This document shows, one piece after another, positions 1-9,662 of a stretch of DNA of 64,000 nt (the stretch's first letter is position 1; every line of letters begins with the position of its first letter). Origin of the DNA: Mariprofundus micogutta (GTDB taxonomy: Bacteria > Pseudomonadota > Zetaproteobacteria > Mariprofundales > Mariprofundaceae); the NCBI RefSeq assembly GCF_001895085.1, contig NZ_BDFD01000002.1, positions 145,507-209,506 of the forward strand. Reading direction: 5' to 3'. The notes under the pieces are model-generated. The model worked only from the letters and a program-made list of their open reading frames with translations, made no database searches and was not told the DNA's origin. A program made the translations under genes and the position numbers.

Positions 1-1216
1 CCTGCTTACCAACATCGGCCCATAGTTGCCGTTTAATCTTGATATCTTCGAGTACGGCTTCAATAACCACATCCGCATCACTTAAACCGCTCCCATCCAA
101 TACGGGACGAATACGAGATAAGCGTTTATGATCAGTACGCCCGCGCCGGTTGGCCAGTCGGCCTATGCCTTTCATGCCTCGCGACAATGGTTCGGCAGCC
201 ACCTCATGCAGATCCACATCCATTGTTTTAGCAGCCACCCAGGCAATGCCTCCACCCATCACACCTGCACCATAAACCGCTGTTTTCCTGAAACCTGCGA
301 CGGCCTCTCGCCCCCGTTTTGCAGCCTCCTGTTTTTTCAGGGCTTCACCCAGATAGAATACGCGAATCAGATTTTTACACGTAGGAGTCACAGCCAGTTT
401 ACCCAGAGATTCCGCCTCACGTGCCAGTGCCTGGCCATCAGGCATATCGACAATCTCTTTCAGCAGATTTAAAACTGCCGGAATTGCCGGATAAGCCTGT
501 TCCACATCCAGGTGTTTGAGGCGGGCGTATGTTCGTTTTTCAACTTGTTGAAAAAACAGTACTTTTGCTGGCCAAAGCTTTAACCACCATGGATTAAATT
601 TGCGCTGCTTCACTTTCCCTCTGGCTGCAAGGTAATGGATGCTTTCTTCCTGTTGCTCAGGCTTACAAACAAGTGCCGCAAGCCCGATGCGTTTGGCACG
701 CCGTGCATCCACTGCAGAACCGCTTAAAATCATCTCCACAGCTTTCATCCAGCCCACGCGTTGTGGCAAACGTATGCATCCACCAAAACCCGGATGAATA
801 CCGATTTTAATCTCTGGCAATGCCAGTCGGGTTCGTTTGTGTTCAACCGCTACGATATAATCACAGCCCAGTGCAACTTCCAGACCTCCGCCCATGCATG
901 CACCGTTAACCAGTGCGACAGAAGCTGCGGGCAGCACCTCAATCCTCCGACAAATCGACTGCCCCCGTTCAGCAAGTTTTGTTGCCTTGTTCACATCGGT
1001 CACTGAAGCAATAATTTCAAGGTCGGCTCCGGCAATGAAACAACCTGCCATACCGCTCTCTAACACCAGCGTTTTCGGTGGCTCGGCCTCCAGTGCCAGA
1101 AGGTGTGCCTCAAGCTGGGTAATGCAGAGCTCATCAAGTACATTTACTGATTTGTCGCTACGTTCAAAGTGTAAACGTGCCACATCACCGTCACGAATCA
1201 GCTGGACTACTTCCAT
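1..1216 (-). CDS. fadJ: Fatty acid oxidation multifunctional protein, alpha subunit (FadJ/FadB-like), C-terminus beyond the left edge
   Basis: About 405 residues are visible before the window edge. The N-terminal part is a crotonase (enoyl-CoA hydratase) domain: CFIAGADL near residue 60 and NGACMGGGLE near residue 105 are oxyanion-hole type motifs. It is followed by the start of a 3-hydroxyacyl-CoA dehydrogenase domain with the NAD-binding motif GAGVMGGGIA near residue 310. Such proteins catalyse the hydration and dehydrogenation steps of beta-oxidation in the cytoplasm. The ATG at 1216 lies 10 bases inside the upstream thiolase gene, so the two are probably co-transcribed and translationally coupled, giving a thiolase-first order like fadIJ. 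The domain order is clear; FadJ rather than FadB rests on that gene order. Confidence 0.88.
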   Translation of the reverse strand, partial: MEVVQLIRDGDVARLHFERSDKSVNVLDELCITQLEAHLLALEAEPPKTLVLESGMAGCFIAGADLEIIASVTDVNKATKLAERGQSICRRIEVLPAASVALVNGACMGGGLEVALGCDYIVAVEHKRTRLALPEIKIGIHPGFGGCIRLPQRVGWMKAVEMILSGSAVDARRAKRIGLAALVCKPEQQEESIHYLAARGKVKQRKFNPWWLKLWPAKVLFFQQVEKRTYARLKHLDVEQAYPAIPAVLNLLKEIVDMPDGQALAREAESLGKLAVTPTCKNLIRVFYLGEALKKQEAAKRGREAVAGFRKTAVYGAGVMGGGIAWVAAKTMDVDLHEVAAEPLSRGMKGIGRLANRRGRTDHKRLSRIRPVLDGSGLSDADVVIEAVLEDIKIKRQLWADVGKQ

Positions 1217-2538
1217 GATTCACTCCCGATCAGGACTGATCCACCCTGTCCTCCTCCTATGCATATTGAAGCCACAGCCAGACCGCCACTGGTGTCTTTC
1301 TCAAGCTGGCCAAGTGTAGTCAGAACCAGACGAGCCCCGCTCATTCCCACTGGATGGCCCATAGCCACTGCACCGCCATGCACATTTAGCCTGTCCATAT
1401 CCGGGGCTCCCATTGCTTTGGACAAGCCCAGTTTTTTCTCGGCAAACGAGTTGGATTCCATTGCTTTCAGGCAAGCCAGCACCTGCACAGAAAATGCTTC
1501 GTTAATCTCCATACGTACCAGATCGCGAATAGTCATCCCGTAGCGAGATAATAACTGATGTGTGGCATAGACCGGACCAAGTCCCATGCGGGCCGGATCG
1601 CATCCGGCATAAGTCCAGTCGTGCAGGTAACCCATAATCGGCCAGCCCTCAGCTTCAGCCTTGGCACGACTGCTTAGAATCAGCATGGCTGCTCCGTCGG
1701 TAATCTGGGAGCTATTACCCGCCGTAACTGTACCCAGCGGTTTTTCAAATACAGGTTTAAGCTTTGCCAGTGCCTGCATGGTCTGACTTTCCCGAATCCC
1801 CTCATCACGATGAATGGCTGCAAAAGACGGTTGCGCAAACACATGCATCACCTCATCATCAAACCAGCCCTCATTCCAGGAGGCTGCTGCCCGCTGATGA
1901 CTCTGCAGAGCGAATTCATCCTGTTCCTGACGTGAAATGGAGAAATCGCGTGCCAGCACCTCAGCGGTCTGGCCCATATTCATGGCTACTGTCGGGTCGG
2001 TCAGCCCCTCCATCAAGGCAATGCGTGGTTTCCATGGTGCTTTGGCAATTTCAAGCAACACAGGCAACTTCTGCTGCAGTGTTCGGGCTCTGGGTAGCTT
2101 GGCCATCGCCTCACGAAATCGATCATGAAACAGCAATGGCGCATGTGTCATCGATTCCACGCCTCCGGCCAGCACCACATCCGCGCGCCCGGCCTGGATC
2201 TTTTCAGCGGCATCTGTAATGGCCTGCATGCCCGATGCACAGTTTCGATGTACCGTATGCGCAGGCACATTGCGGGGAATACCGGCATTCAGTGCAATCA
2301 CGCGTGAGATATTGACTGCATCAATAGGTTGAATCACATTACCGATAATGACCTGATTGATCTCGGTACTGGAAACAGGAGAACGGGCCAGCACTTCGCG
2401 CACAGTCAGCGCTCCAAGGTCAACAGCTGACAACTGATCAAATGCTCCGCTGGCTTTACCCAATGGTGAACGAATCCCGGCAACAATGACAACCTCGATG
2501 GGTTCATGCTGTTTCGTGCTTTTTCTGACCATACGCAC
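1207..2538 (-). CDS. fadI: Acetyl-CoA C-acyltransferase (3-ketoacyl-CoA thiolase), FadI-like
   Basis: A 443-residue thiolase, close to the usual FadI length of about 436. It performs the thiolytic cleavage that ends each beta-oxidation cycle. The acyl-accepting cysteine sits in HRNCASGMQA near residue 99. The C-terminal motifs GGAVAMGHPVGMSGAR (catalytic His) and CIGGGQGG (second catalytic Cys) are intact, as is NEAFSVQ. Its stop overlaps the start of the hydratase/dehydrogenase gene by 10 bases, so the pair forms a two-gene operon read leftward. The chosen ATG is followed by a basic stretch before the thiolase fold starts, as in FadI. Substrate range cannot be judged from sequence. Confidence 0.92.
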   Translation of the reverse strand: MRMVRKSTKQHEPIEVVIVAGIRSPLGKASGAFDQLSAVDLGALTVREVLARSPVSSTEINQVIIGNVIQPIDAVNISRVIALNAGIPRNVPAHTVHRNCASGMQAITDAAEKIQAGRADVVLAGGVESMTHAPLLFHDRFREAMAKLPRARTLQQKLPVLLEIAKAPWKPRIALMEGLTDPTVAMNMGQTAEVLARDFSISRQEQDEFALQSHQRAAASWNEGWFDDEVMHVFAQPSFAAIHRDEGIRESQTMQALAKLKPVFEKPLGTVTAGNSSQITDGAAMLILSSRAKAEAEGWPIMGYLHDWTYAGCDPARMGLGPVYATHQLLSRYGMTIRDLVRMEINEAFSVQVLACLKAMESNSFAEKKLGLSKAMGAPDMDRLNVHGGAVAMGHPVGMSGARLVLTTLGQLEKDTSGGLAVASICIGGGQGGSVLIGSESWK

Positions 2539-2758
2539 TCCTTTGCTACCTATACCAATATGTAGCTTACACTGAACTCATACGCAAGTCTGGTTTGGTC
2601 GTCTTTCACCTGAAAATCTGTCACATCTCTGTTTCTTCGATGCCTGGTTAACACGAATGAACAGGCACGAAAGAATAAGTGATATATGCCACAGACCCTT
2701 TTGGCATAAAGCCTTATCATTATGAAGCGCATAAAACCGATGAACCATGGAGGTTGTG

Positions 2759-3175
2759 ATGAAAGCGTTTATTCGCAAACACAATTTGATACTGAGTCTG
2801 GCTGTTACGCTTATCTGGTTTGCTGTCACTGTGCTGATCAGCAATGCTGTTTATGCTGATGAAGCTTCAGGTTTCTGTGACTGCAGTACTGCTGGAGAAG
2901 CATCAAATAATGTGATTTGTCATATCCCGCCGGGTAACCATCAGAACATGCATACTATTCGCGTCGGAGACCCCGCCATTCATGCGCATTTGAATCATGG
3001 CGATATGCTCGGACCATGTCCGGGAGATGAAGCCGAAGTGGAAAGTGAACATGAAGTTGCTCAGGGCCTTCCAGCATGCACCTGTGATGACGGCACTGTA
3101 GGCAGCCTGTATCATATACCTCAGTCAGCAGTTGCTTTTGAGGCATACAGCCTGCGTTCTGTATCGGGTCAGTGA
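2759..3175 (+). CDS. Secreted protein with a CHIPPGN-type motif, function unknown
   Basis: A 138-residue protein. An in-frame ATG 12 bases upstream (2747) would overlap the ribosome binding site GGAGG at 2749-2753, so the ATG at 2759, five bases after that site, is the likely start. Residues 1-33 form a signal peptide or membrane anchor ending in a YADEA-like cleavage region. The mature part has two Cys pairs (CDC, CTC) and the segment ICHIPPGN..HTI..HAHLNHGD..GPCP. This Cys/His-rich motif recurs in many secreted bacterial proteins, often near the end of large extracellular proteins; its role is not known to me. Here it stands almost alone in a small protein. Metal or disulfide chemistry is possible but is inference. 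Confidence 0.7.
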   Translation: MKAFIRKHNLILSLAVTLIWFAVTVLISNAVYADEASGFCDCSTAGEASNNVICHIPPGNHQNMHTIRVGDPAIHAHLNHGDMLGPCPGDEAEVESEHEVAQGLPACTCDDGTVGSLYHIPQSAVAFEAYSLRSVSGQ

Positions 3176-3193
3176 AGCGGCTTTCTCAGGATG

Positions 3194-3853
3194 CTAGTAA
3201 GGCAGAGCCATATTAATCAGGAACCCCGCACTGGCTGAAACCATCGGGCCAATCACGGCCTGAAAAAAACCAAGCATCAACAGTGCAATGACGATGATCA
3301 TGCCGTAAGGCTCAAGACGCGATAACTGCCAGGCCATTGGACCAGGCAATACGCCCACGGCAATACGTCCACCATCCAGAGGCGGCAGAGGAAGAAGATT
3401 AAAGATGCACAGAACCATATTGAAAATAATGGATGCCTGACACATCAGTGCCAATGGCTCAGCAGCCCACATCATGGATGCCGGCATATTGACTACCACC
3501 ATCAATACCAGAGCAGATACTACGGCCAGAACCAGATTGGTAGCAGGTCCAGCCAGAGCCACCCAGATCATATCCCTTTTGGGGTTACCCAATTTCCTGA
3601 AATCAACGGGGACCGGTTTAGCGTAACCGAACAGAAATGGTGAGCCCAGCACAACCAGCACCAGAGGAATCGCAATAGTACCAATTGGATCAATATGTTT
3701 GATCGGATTGAGGGTCAAACGCCCCATAAAGCGGGCGGTATTATCACCCAGTTTGTCGGCAACCCAACCATGGGCAACCTCATGCAGGACAATGGCAAGC
3801 AATACCGGCAGCGCCCAGATGCTTATCTTCTGCATGATATCAGCAATATCCAC
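3194..3853 (-). CDS. Site-2 protease family (M50) zinc metalloprotease
   Basis: A 219-residue polytopic membrane protein. The zinc-binding HEVAHGW motif is near residue 25 in the first membrane segment, and the NLLPLPPLDGGR motif near residue 155 supplies the distal Asp, the two hallmarks of site-2 proteases. It is a short, PDZ-free type like B. subtilis YwhC rather than RseP, so it need not act on an anti-sigma factor. It is convergent with the secreted-protein gene to its left (18 bases between stops) and stands alone on its strand. Substrate unknown; family assignment is secure. Confidence 0.88.
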   Translation of the reverse strand: MDIADIMQKISIWALPVLLAIVLHEVAHGWVADKLGDNTARFMGRLTLNPIKHIDPIGTIAIPLVLVVLGSPFLFGYAKPVPVDFRKLGNPKRDMIWVALAGPATNLVLAVVSALVLMVVVNMPASMMWAAEPLALMCQASIIFNMVLCIFNLLPLPPLDGGRIAVGVLPGPMAWQLSRLEPYGMIIVIALLMLGFFQAVIGPMVSASAGFLINMALPY

Positions 3854-4116
3854 TTGGCAACCCCTTCAATCAGTCTGCAAATAAAGCAACACTGTAACAC
3901 TAGTGCGGAATGGAATCATGCCGACTATTACAGCTTAGTCTATCGGTAAATGCGTTAGAACAGCCAATAACGATACTCTGACACATAGCAAACAAGCTAT
4001 TTCCAAATACGGCATGGATTATGCTTAATATTTCAATCCCTTTCTGTCGCATCAATGGCAGTTCGAGACCCGTGCACTAGGCATGGATAACATTCATCAC
4101 TCTGCATGGAGGAACC

Positions 4117-5097
4117 ATGAAAAAATCAGTCCCATCGCTGCTTCTCATTTTGATTGGTCTGTTTCTTACAGGCTGCAGCAATGAGCCGGAAGAAACCGAT
4201 ACCGGCAAACCCGAAGTGAAAATCGGGCGGCTGATCTGCGGTGGACACCTCTCCCTGGCAGTTGTTGAAAACCTGTATCAGGATGATTTGAAATCATTTC
4301 GTTTAAAAACCATTCAAAACCATGACTGGAACGATGTCATTAATGATATGAAAAGCGGCAAGTTAGCCGGCACATTCATTTTATCTCCTCTGGCCATGAA
4401 CATGATCCGTGAAGGCCTGCCTGCAAAAATTGTTCTGATGGCAGATCGTAATGGCAATGGCTTTGTACTTGCCAATAAGTATAAAAGCATTGCTGAATTG
4501 AAAAACCAGCAAGCGATACTGGCTGTTCCCCATCTTTACTCTCAGCACCATGTGCTGCTCTATCTTGCACTCAAGCAGCACGGTGTTGATTGTAAAAAGA
4601 TAAAAGTGGTTGGTATGCCACCACGTGACATGATCACCTCACTCCAGCGCGGAGAAATTGACGGGTTTGTCGTCGGTGAACCGGAAGGTAACAAATCGAT
4701 TTCGCTCGGTGTGGGCTGGATGGCTTCTATCTCACCAAAGATATGGAAAGACCATCTGGACCATGTATTCCTCGCATCCGACACCTTCATCCACGACCAC
4801 CCGGATCAGGCACAGGAGCTGATTCATGCATTGAAGAAAGGCGGCATGTATATTGAAAACAATCCGCACGAAGCGGCAGTCATGGGCGAAGATTATACTG
4901 GCTCCAGTGCTGCAGTGTTTGAACAGGTTTTAACCGATCCACCCGACTGGATCGATTATACCGATATGATCCCAAGCGATGAGCGCGTTCGAGCCATGGC
5001 CGATGTAATGGTTGAAATGGGCCTGTGGCCGGATATCCCGGAAAACCTTTCTGATTACACCGAGCAGCGATTCATTCTGAAGGCTTCAGGGCAATAG
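4117..5097 (+). CDS. Lipoprotein periplasmic substrate-binding protein, NrtA/CmpA/SsuA-like
   Basis: A 326-residue protein with a lipoprotein signal peptide (lipobox LTGC, Cys20) after a good ribosome binding site (GGAGG) at about 4108. The rest is a type II periplasmic binding fold of the nitrate/bicarbonate/sulfonate/NMT1 group: an SPLAMNMIREG loop, a LAVP hinge strand and the GFVVGEPEGN segment typical of CmpA/NrtA-type proteins. No ABC permease or ATPase gene is next to it. The next gene, 47 bases downstream on the same strand, is a hybrid sensor kinase with a periplasmic domain, so this protein may present a ligand to the kinase rather than feed a transporter. That role is inference; the ligand is unknown. 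Confidence 0.82.
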   Translation: MKKSVPSLLLILIGLFLTGCSNEPEETDTGKPEVKIGRLICGGHLSLAVVENLYQDDLKSFRLKTIQNHDWNDVINDMKSGKLAGTFILSPLAMNMIREGLPAKIVLMADRNGNGFVLANKYKSIAELKNQQAILAVPHLYSQHHVLLYLALKQHGVDCKKIKVVGMPPRDMITSLQRGEIDGFVVGEPEGNKSISLGVGWMASISPKIWKDHLDHVFLASDTFIHDHPDQAQELIHALKKGGMYIENNPHEAAVMGEDYTGSSAAVFEQVLTDPPDWIDYTDMIPSDERVRAMADVMVEMGLWPDIPENLSDYTEQRFILKASGQ

Positions 5098-5144
5098 CTG
5101 GATGGGCATGCGTAAAACCTTTTTCTGCGACGAAGTGAGCTGAC

Positions 5145-7730
5145 TTGTTTTCTGCCAAAAAATTACCGCTAAAGGCAGCCTGGTACGGCCTTATTTTCCT
5201 GGCCTCCCTGCTGCCTGCCCTGGCGCTTTCGCCATGGTTATCCCAGCAGGCCCATAGCCTGCTGCTTGATCGTGCGATGTTGGAAGAGGAGTTGTTCCAC
5301 AAAGAGATGGAAATACACCTTCGTCTTGAAACGGAACGTCTTGTCTCCGTACTGCTCAATAAGTCCGATCCAATCTCCTACTTCATGCGTGATGGCGACA
5401 AGCTTGATCTCACCCGGAAACTGATTCAAAAAATCATCCGGCGTGAATCGATGATAAATACAACCACACTCTATGACCGGCATGCCAACATCATCATTTC
5501 CAGCCATCGGGGTAAACACACTCCGGCACATATTGACAAGGACTCGCCTGCGTTTGCCATTCCAATGTTTAACCGGACTTATATCGGTTCACCTGGACTT
5601 TTATCAGACAACCATTATGAGTTCATGATTGCTGTGCCGATTGTCACCGGCAGCGATGTTAGCGGGGTAATGATCAGCACCATCAATATTAATGACTTCT
5701 GGCATCACATTCGTTCCAAAGTAGCTGATCATAATTCCATGGTTTACCTTGTTGATGGCCGCGGCTCCCTGCTCACACATCTATCTGAAACCCGGCATCA
5801 GCAAGGTGACCTGCTCTCAGATAAAGCAATAGTGCGCTCTCTTCTGGCAGGCAAAGACTGGCATAAACCTGAGGTTTACGAGGGATTTGAAGGTAATAAT
5901 GTGTTTGGCATTGCAACCCTGGTGCGGGGACTGCATTGGGGGCTTATTTCCGAGATTCCATCCAGCACCATCATCTCACCAATCATATCTTCACTCACAG
6001 CACTAACCCTTATCGTTGTACTATTGCACGTAATATTTGGCCTGATCAGCCTGCTGTTTACCAAACGTTTGCTCAGTCCGATCTCAGATCTGGCCCAAGT
6101 AGTTAAACGCGCCACGCAGGGGGACTACAGACACGAAGTCCATACTTCCGCTTATCGTGAAATTGATGACCTGAGTACTTCGTTTAATACCATGATTCAC
6201 GAGATTGAGAATCGGGAAAATTCGCTCAGGAAGCTCTCCCAGGCCATTGAACAGGCTGGTGAATCCATCATCATTACCAACCGCGATGGCATTATCGAAT
6301 ATGTAAATCCGGCTTTCTCACATATGACTGGATTCAGTCGTGATGAAATCATAGGCAAATCGCCCGGCATCCTGAGTAGTGGCAGACAGAACAAAGCATT
6401 CTATACGCAGATGTGGGAATCCATTCTCTCAGGGGAAAGCTGGGAAGGTATGCTCACAGATCGCAAAAAAGATGGCTCTCTCTATCCAGTCATGATGAAT
6501 ATTGCAGCCATTTATGCTGGTGATGAAATCACCCACTTTGTCGCTATTCAACAGGATATGAGTGAACAGAATCAACTGGAAGAGCAGTTGCGCCAATCCC
6601 AGAAAATGGAGTCACTCGGCACTCTCGTTGGCGGCATAGCCCATGATTTCAATAATATCCTCGGGGCTATGACCGGGAATATGTACCTGATCAAAAAACG
6701 GGCTGCTGATAATGAGATGATTACTGATAAAGTGGAGAAGCTGGAGTCACTGGCCTTCTCAGCGGCCAATATGATTTCACAGCTGCTCGCATTTTCCCGC
6801 CAGGCATCTGTACAGATGGATACCATTTCACTGACCTCTTTCATCAGGGACTCACTAAGCCTTTCAAGCTCAAGCATCTCCGAAAACATTTCACTCACAA
6901 CCCGGATTACGGAAGAACCTCTGGCTATTCTCGGTGATGCAACGCAGTTACAACAGATTCTGATGAATCTACTGAACAATGCCCGTGATGCGGTTGAAAA
7001 TACTGAAAACCCTGCAATTACTGTGTCCGTGCAACCATTCCATGCAACACAACAGTTTCTGCAGCAGCATCATGAACTCAGCGCCGAGACGTATGCCCGA
7101 ATCAGCATTAGCGATAACGGCATGGGAATCTCGGAAGATAATCTGAATAATATTTTTGAACCCTTTTTCACGACCAAAGATATTGGCAAAGGTAGTGGGC
7201 TTGGCCTGTCGATGGTGTTCGGTGCCATGCATACTCATGGCGGCACGATCGAAGTGGAAAGCACACCGGGCACCGGCACCACCTTTCATCTCTATTTTCC
7301 GGCCCGGGATATGACAGAAATCACCACTGAACATGAACAGGCAATAGAAACAGCCGGACATGGTGAGTTACTGCTTCTGGCTGATGATGAAGCGCAGGTC
7401 CTGGAAACCAACAAAGAGGTTCTTGAAACCCTGGGTTACAAGGTTCTTACTGCCAGTAATGGCAGAGATGCCATCCACCTGTTTAAACAGCATAAGCATG
7501 AGATTCAACTCGTTCTTACGGATGTCGTGATGCCCGGCATGGGCGGCGTAGCCATGGCGGAAGAAATTCTCCAGATCAAGGCAAACACACCCATTATATA
7601 TACAACCGGTTACGATAAAGAGCAGGTATTACCCGATCAGGTTATGGAAAATGCTCTGATTCTGACCAAACCGCTGGATGTGCCGGAACTCAGTCAGCAG
7701 GTCAGCAGACTGTTATCACAAGATGATTAA
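5145..7730 (+). CDS. Hybrid sensor histidine kinase (periplasmic sensor, HAMP, PAS, HisKA, HATPase, receiver)
   Basis: An 861-residue protein starting at TTG 5145; an in-frame stop at 5136-5138 leaves no earlier start. Order: membrane segment about 10-30, extracytoplasmic Cache-like domain about 35-275, membrane segment about 278-305, HAMP about 306-358, PAS about 365-485, histidine kinase core with the H-box GGIAHDFNN (His500), ATPase N- and G-boxes ([25 protein letters not shown]), and a C-terminal receiver with phospho-acceptor Asp793 in [11 protein letters not shown]. It lies just downstream of a substrate-binding lipoprotein gene, suggesting one signalling unit. The PAS-kinase-receiver half closely resembles the kinase at 21888-24928, so the two are paralogues. 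No separate output regulator is adjacent. Confidence 0.92.
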   Translation: MFSAKKLPLKAAWYGLIFLASLLPALALSPWLSQQAHSLLLDRAMLEEELFHKEMEIHLRLETERLVSVLLNKSDPISYFMRDGDKLDLTRKLIQKIIRRESMINTTTLYDRHANIIISSHRGKHTPAHIDKDSPAFAIPMFNRTYIGSPGLLSDNHYEFMIAVPIVTGSDVSGVMISTININDFWHHIRSKVADHNSMVYLVDGRGSLLTHLSETRHQQGDLLSDKAIVRSLLAGKDWHKPEVYEGFEGNNVFGIATLVRGLHWGLISEIPSSTIISPIISSLTALTLIVVLLHVIFGLISLLFTKRLLSPISDLAQVVKRATQGDYRHEVHTSAYREIDDLSTSFNTMIHEIENRENSLRKLSQAIEQAGESIIITNRDGIIEYVNPAFSHMTGFSRDEIIGKSPGILSSGRQNKAFYTQMWESILSGESWEGMLTDRKKDGSLYPVMMNIAAIYAGDEITHFVAIQQDMSEQNQLEEQLRQSQKMESLGTLVGGIAHDFNNILGAMTGNMYLIKKRAADNEMITDKVEKLESLAFSAANMISQLLAFSRQASVQMDTISLTSFIRDSLSLSSSSISENISLTTRITEEPLAILGDATQLQQILMNLLNNARDAVENTENPAITVSVQPFHATQQFLQQHHELSAETYARISISDNGMGISEDNLNNIFEPFFTTKDIGKGSGLGLSMVFGAMHTHGGTIEVESTPGTGTTFHLYFPARDMTEITTEHEQAIETAGHGELLLLADDEAQVLETNKEVLETLGYKVLTASNGRDAIHLFKQHKHEIQLVLTDVVMPGMGGVAMAEEILQIKANTPIIYTTGYDKEQVLPDQVMENALILTKPLDVPELSQQVSRLLSQDD

Positions 7731-7807
7731 AAAAACATCACTCCATGCACCCCGTTTGACTTTACTACTGCCACAGAGTTGATCAGGCTTTTCTGCAACG
7801 GATAATC

Positions 7808-8449
7808 ATGAAATCACTGGCACGTATCATTACCTTTACCCTGTTGACTGCACTGGCCTGGCTAGCCTGGCAGGCACCTGCCAGTGCGCCTGATCCCCGC
7901 ATGATCCGCGCAGCCATTCCTGACAGACCCGTTGGCTCACAAGGTTCGGAAATTAAGACAGACCTGTGGCGTGTTGTAACGCGCAGAGTTGTATCCAAAG
8001 CCGCCGTCTATTCGCTTAGCCGCCGCCTGCAAGGCATGAAGCTGGAGCCAATCAGCATTGAAAAAGAGGAAGATGTTACCATGCACGCCTTTGACGATGC
8101 CATCCTGTTCAAAACCAGAGCACAGGCATGGGAAGCCAGCCGCATCTGGAAGTCACACGATATTGAGTCTACTGTCATCAAAGCAGATGAAGCGGGTGTA
8201 TTTCTGGTCGGCCTTGGCCGTTTCTTTCAAGCTAAATATGCTGAAGCGATGCAGCAAAGGCTTGAGCATACGGGGCGAAAATACCGTTATCAGAAACGTA
8301 TCGTACCAATCCCAAGCTGGCGCTTCACTTTTGCACCGGGCAGCAAAGAAAAGGCTGATATTTTATGGGAAAAACTGCACGCCACAGGCGTCATTATGCC
8401 GGTGCTGATGCCGGAACCCCAGTTTCAAAAGTTATACGGTAGTAACTGA
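7808..8449 (+). CDS. Exported protein with SPOR-like segment, function unknown
   Basis: A 213-residue protein with an N-terminal hydrophobic segment (about 7-27, rich in Ala, Leu and Trp) that should export or anchor it. Residues about 95-145 have the rhythm of SPOR repeats: an aromatic-rich strand, a helix reading roughly AQAWEASRIWKSH, then a second strand and helix ending in AMQQRLEHTG. SPOR domains bind denuded peptidoglycan at the septum. The match is by pattern only and is weaker than for the SPOR protein at 51467. It lies 77 bases downstream of the hybrid kinase and is convergent with carA. Confidence 0.6.
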   Translation: MKSLARIITFTLLTALAWLAWQAPASAPDPRMIRAAIPDRPVGSQGSEIKTDLWRVVTRRVVSKAAVYSLSRRLQGMKLEPISIEKEEDVTMHAFDDAILFKTRAQAWEASRIWKSHDIESTVIKADEAGVFLVGLGRFFQAKYAEAMQQRLEHTGRKYRYQKRIVPIPSWRFTFAPGSKEKADILWEKLHATGVIMPVLMPEPQFQKLYGSN

Positions 8450-8475
8450 AGCATGCATGGCTTCAGTCTCGATAG

Positions 8476-9591
8476 TCAGCTCTTGATGATCTCGGCAAAT
8501 CGATCAAACAGATAGTCTGCATCCTGTGGGCCCGGACTGGCTTCCGGATGATACTGAACAGAAAAGATCGCTTTTTCCTTCACGCATAAACCTTCAACTG
8601 TCTCGTCAAACAGGGATCGATGTGTAATCTCAACATTTTCAGGAATGTTATCATCGGCAACGGCAAAGCCGTGGTTCTGACTGGTGATTTCAATCTTGCC
8701 TGTGGTCAGATCTTTCACCGGATGGTTCCCACCGCGATGACCGAATTTCAGTTTAAAGGTGGACAAACCCAGTGCCTGTGAAAGCAGCTGATGCCCCATG
8801 CAAATACCGAAGATCGGCACGTTGGAATCGAGCAGTTCACGAATGGTCTCCACGGCATAAGCAACAGCAGCCGGATCACCCGGTCCATTGGACAGGAAGA
8901 TACCATCGGGATTCAAAGCCAGCACGGCAGTGGCCGGTGTTTGTGCAGGAACAACCGTCACATTCAAACCACGATCAGCAAGTTTACGGAAGATGTTGCG
9001 TTTACAGCCGAAATCGAAGGCAACGACATGTTTGTCGGATGCAGGTGAGTTGAAAGATGCGGCATCAAGATTATATGTGCCCTGCTGCCATTCACCTTTC
9101 TGCTTGCAGCTTACCTGACCAACCAGATCGCGCCCTTCCAGGCCATCCCAGGCTTTCGCCATGGCCACAGCATCTGCTTCGCTCATACCATCGGATGCAA
9201 TGACACCATTCTGAGCGCCATGATCACGCAGATGACGAACCAGCGCGCGTGTATCAATATCTGCGATACCAACCACACTGTTATCGCTCAACCACGCTGC
9301 CAGATCTTTTTCAGCGCGATAATTCGATGTGATGCGGGCTGGAGCGCGCACAATACAACCGCGCACTGAAATCGCATCAGATTCCATATCGGTCTCATTG
9401 ACGCCAACATTGCCAATATGCGGATAAGTGAAAGTGATAATCTGATCTGTATAGGATGGATCAGTAAGAATTTCCTGATAACCGGTCAGCGAAGTATTAA
9501 AGCAAACTTCACCGACGGTATTGCCGATGGCGCCCAATGCCTCGCCTCTGAAAATACGGCCATCCGCCAGTGCCAAAATCGCTTTCGCCAT
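8476..9591 (-). CDS. carA: Carbamoyl phosphate synthase small (glutaminase) subunit
   Basis: A 371-residue protein of normal CarA length. The N-terminal CPSase small-chain domain ([28 protein letters not shown]) is followed by a class I glutamine amidotransferase with the nucleophile elbow GICMGHQLL (Cys near 265) and the catalytic [10 protein letters not shown] near the C-terminus. It releases ammonia from glutamine for carbamoyl phosphate, feeding pyrimidine and arginine synthesis. In many bacteria carB follows directly; here the gene downstream is convergent, so carB must be elsewhere. The upstream neighbour is the SNF2 gene, 71 bases away and running the opposite way relative to carA's start only in order, not strand. 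Confidence 0.95.
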   Translation of the reverse strand: MAKAILALADGRIFRGEALGAIGNTVGEVCFNTSLTGYQEILTDPSYTDQIITFTYPHIGNVGVNETDMESDAISVRGCIVRAPARITSNYRAEKDLAAWLSDNSVVGIADIDTRALVRHLRDHGAQNGVIASDGMSEADAVAMAKAWDGLEGRDLVGQVSCKQKGEWQQGTYNLDAASFNSPASDKHVVAFDFGCKRNIFRKLADRGLNVTVVPAQTPATAVLALNPDGIFLSNGPGDPAAVAYAVETIRELLDSNVPIFGICMGHQLLSQALGLSTFKLKFGHRGGNHPVKDLTTGKIEITSQNHGFAVADDNIPENVEITHRSLFDETVEGLCVKEKAIFSVQYHPEASPGPQDADYLFDRFAEIIKS

Positions 9592-9662
9592 ACTACGACC
9601 ACCTCACAGTTATAACGCGCCGCAGGGTACGTAATTGCTTGTACAAAGTCGAGGCTGTTTCA

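Noticed and set aside
128..472. Plus-strand 114-residue frame opposite fadJ
   Set aside because: The minus strand encodes a clear hydratase/dehydrogenase across the whole stretch; the plus frame is composition shadow.
8450..9662. carB next to carA
   Set aside because: The neighbours are an exported protein (convergent) and the SNF2 gene; no large subunit in the window.
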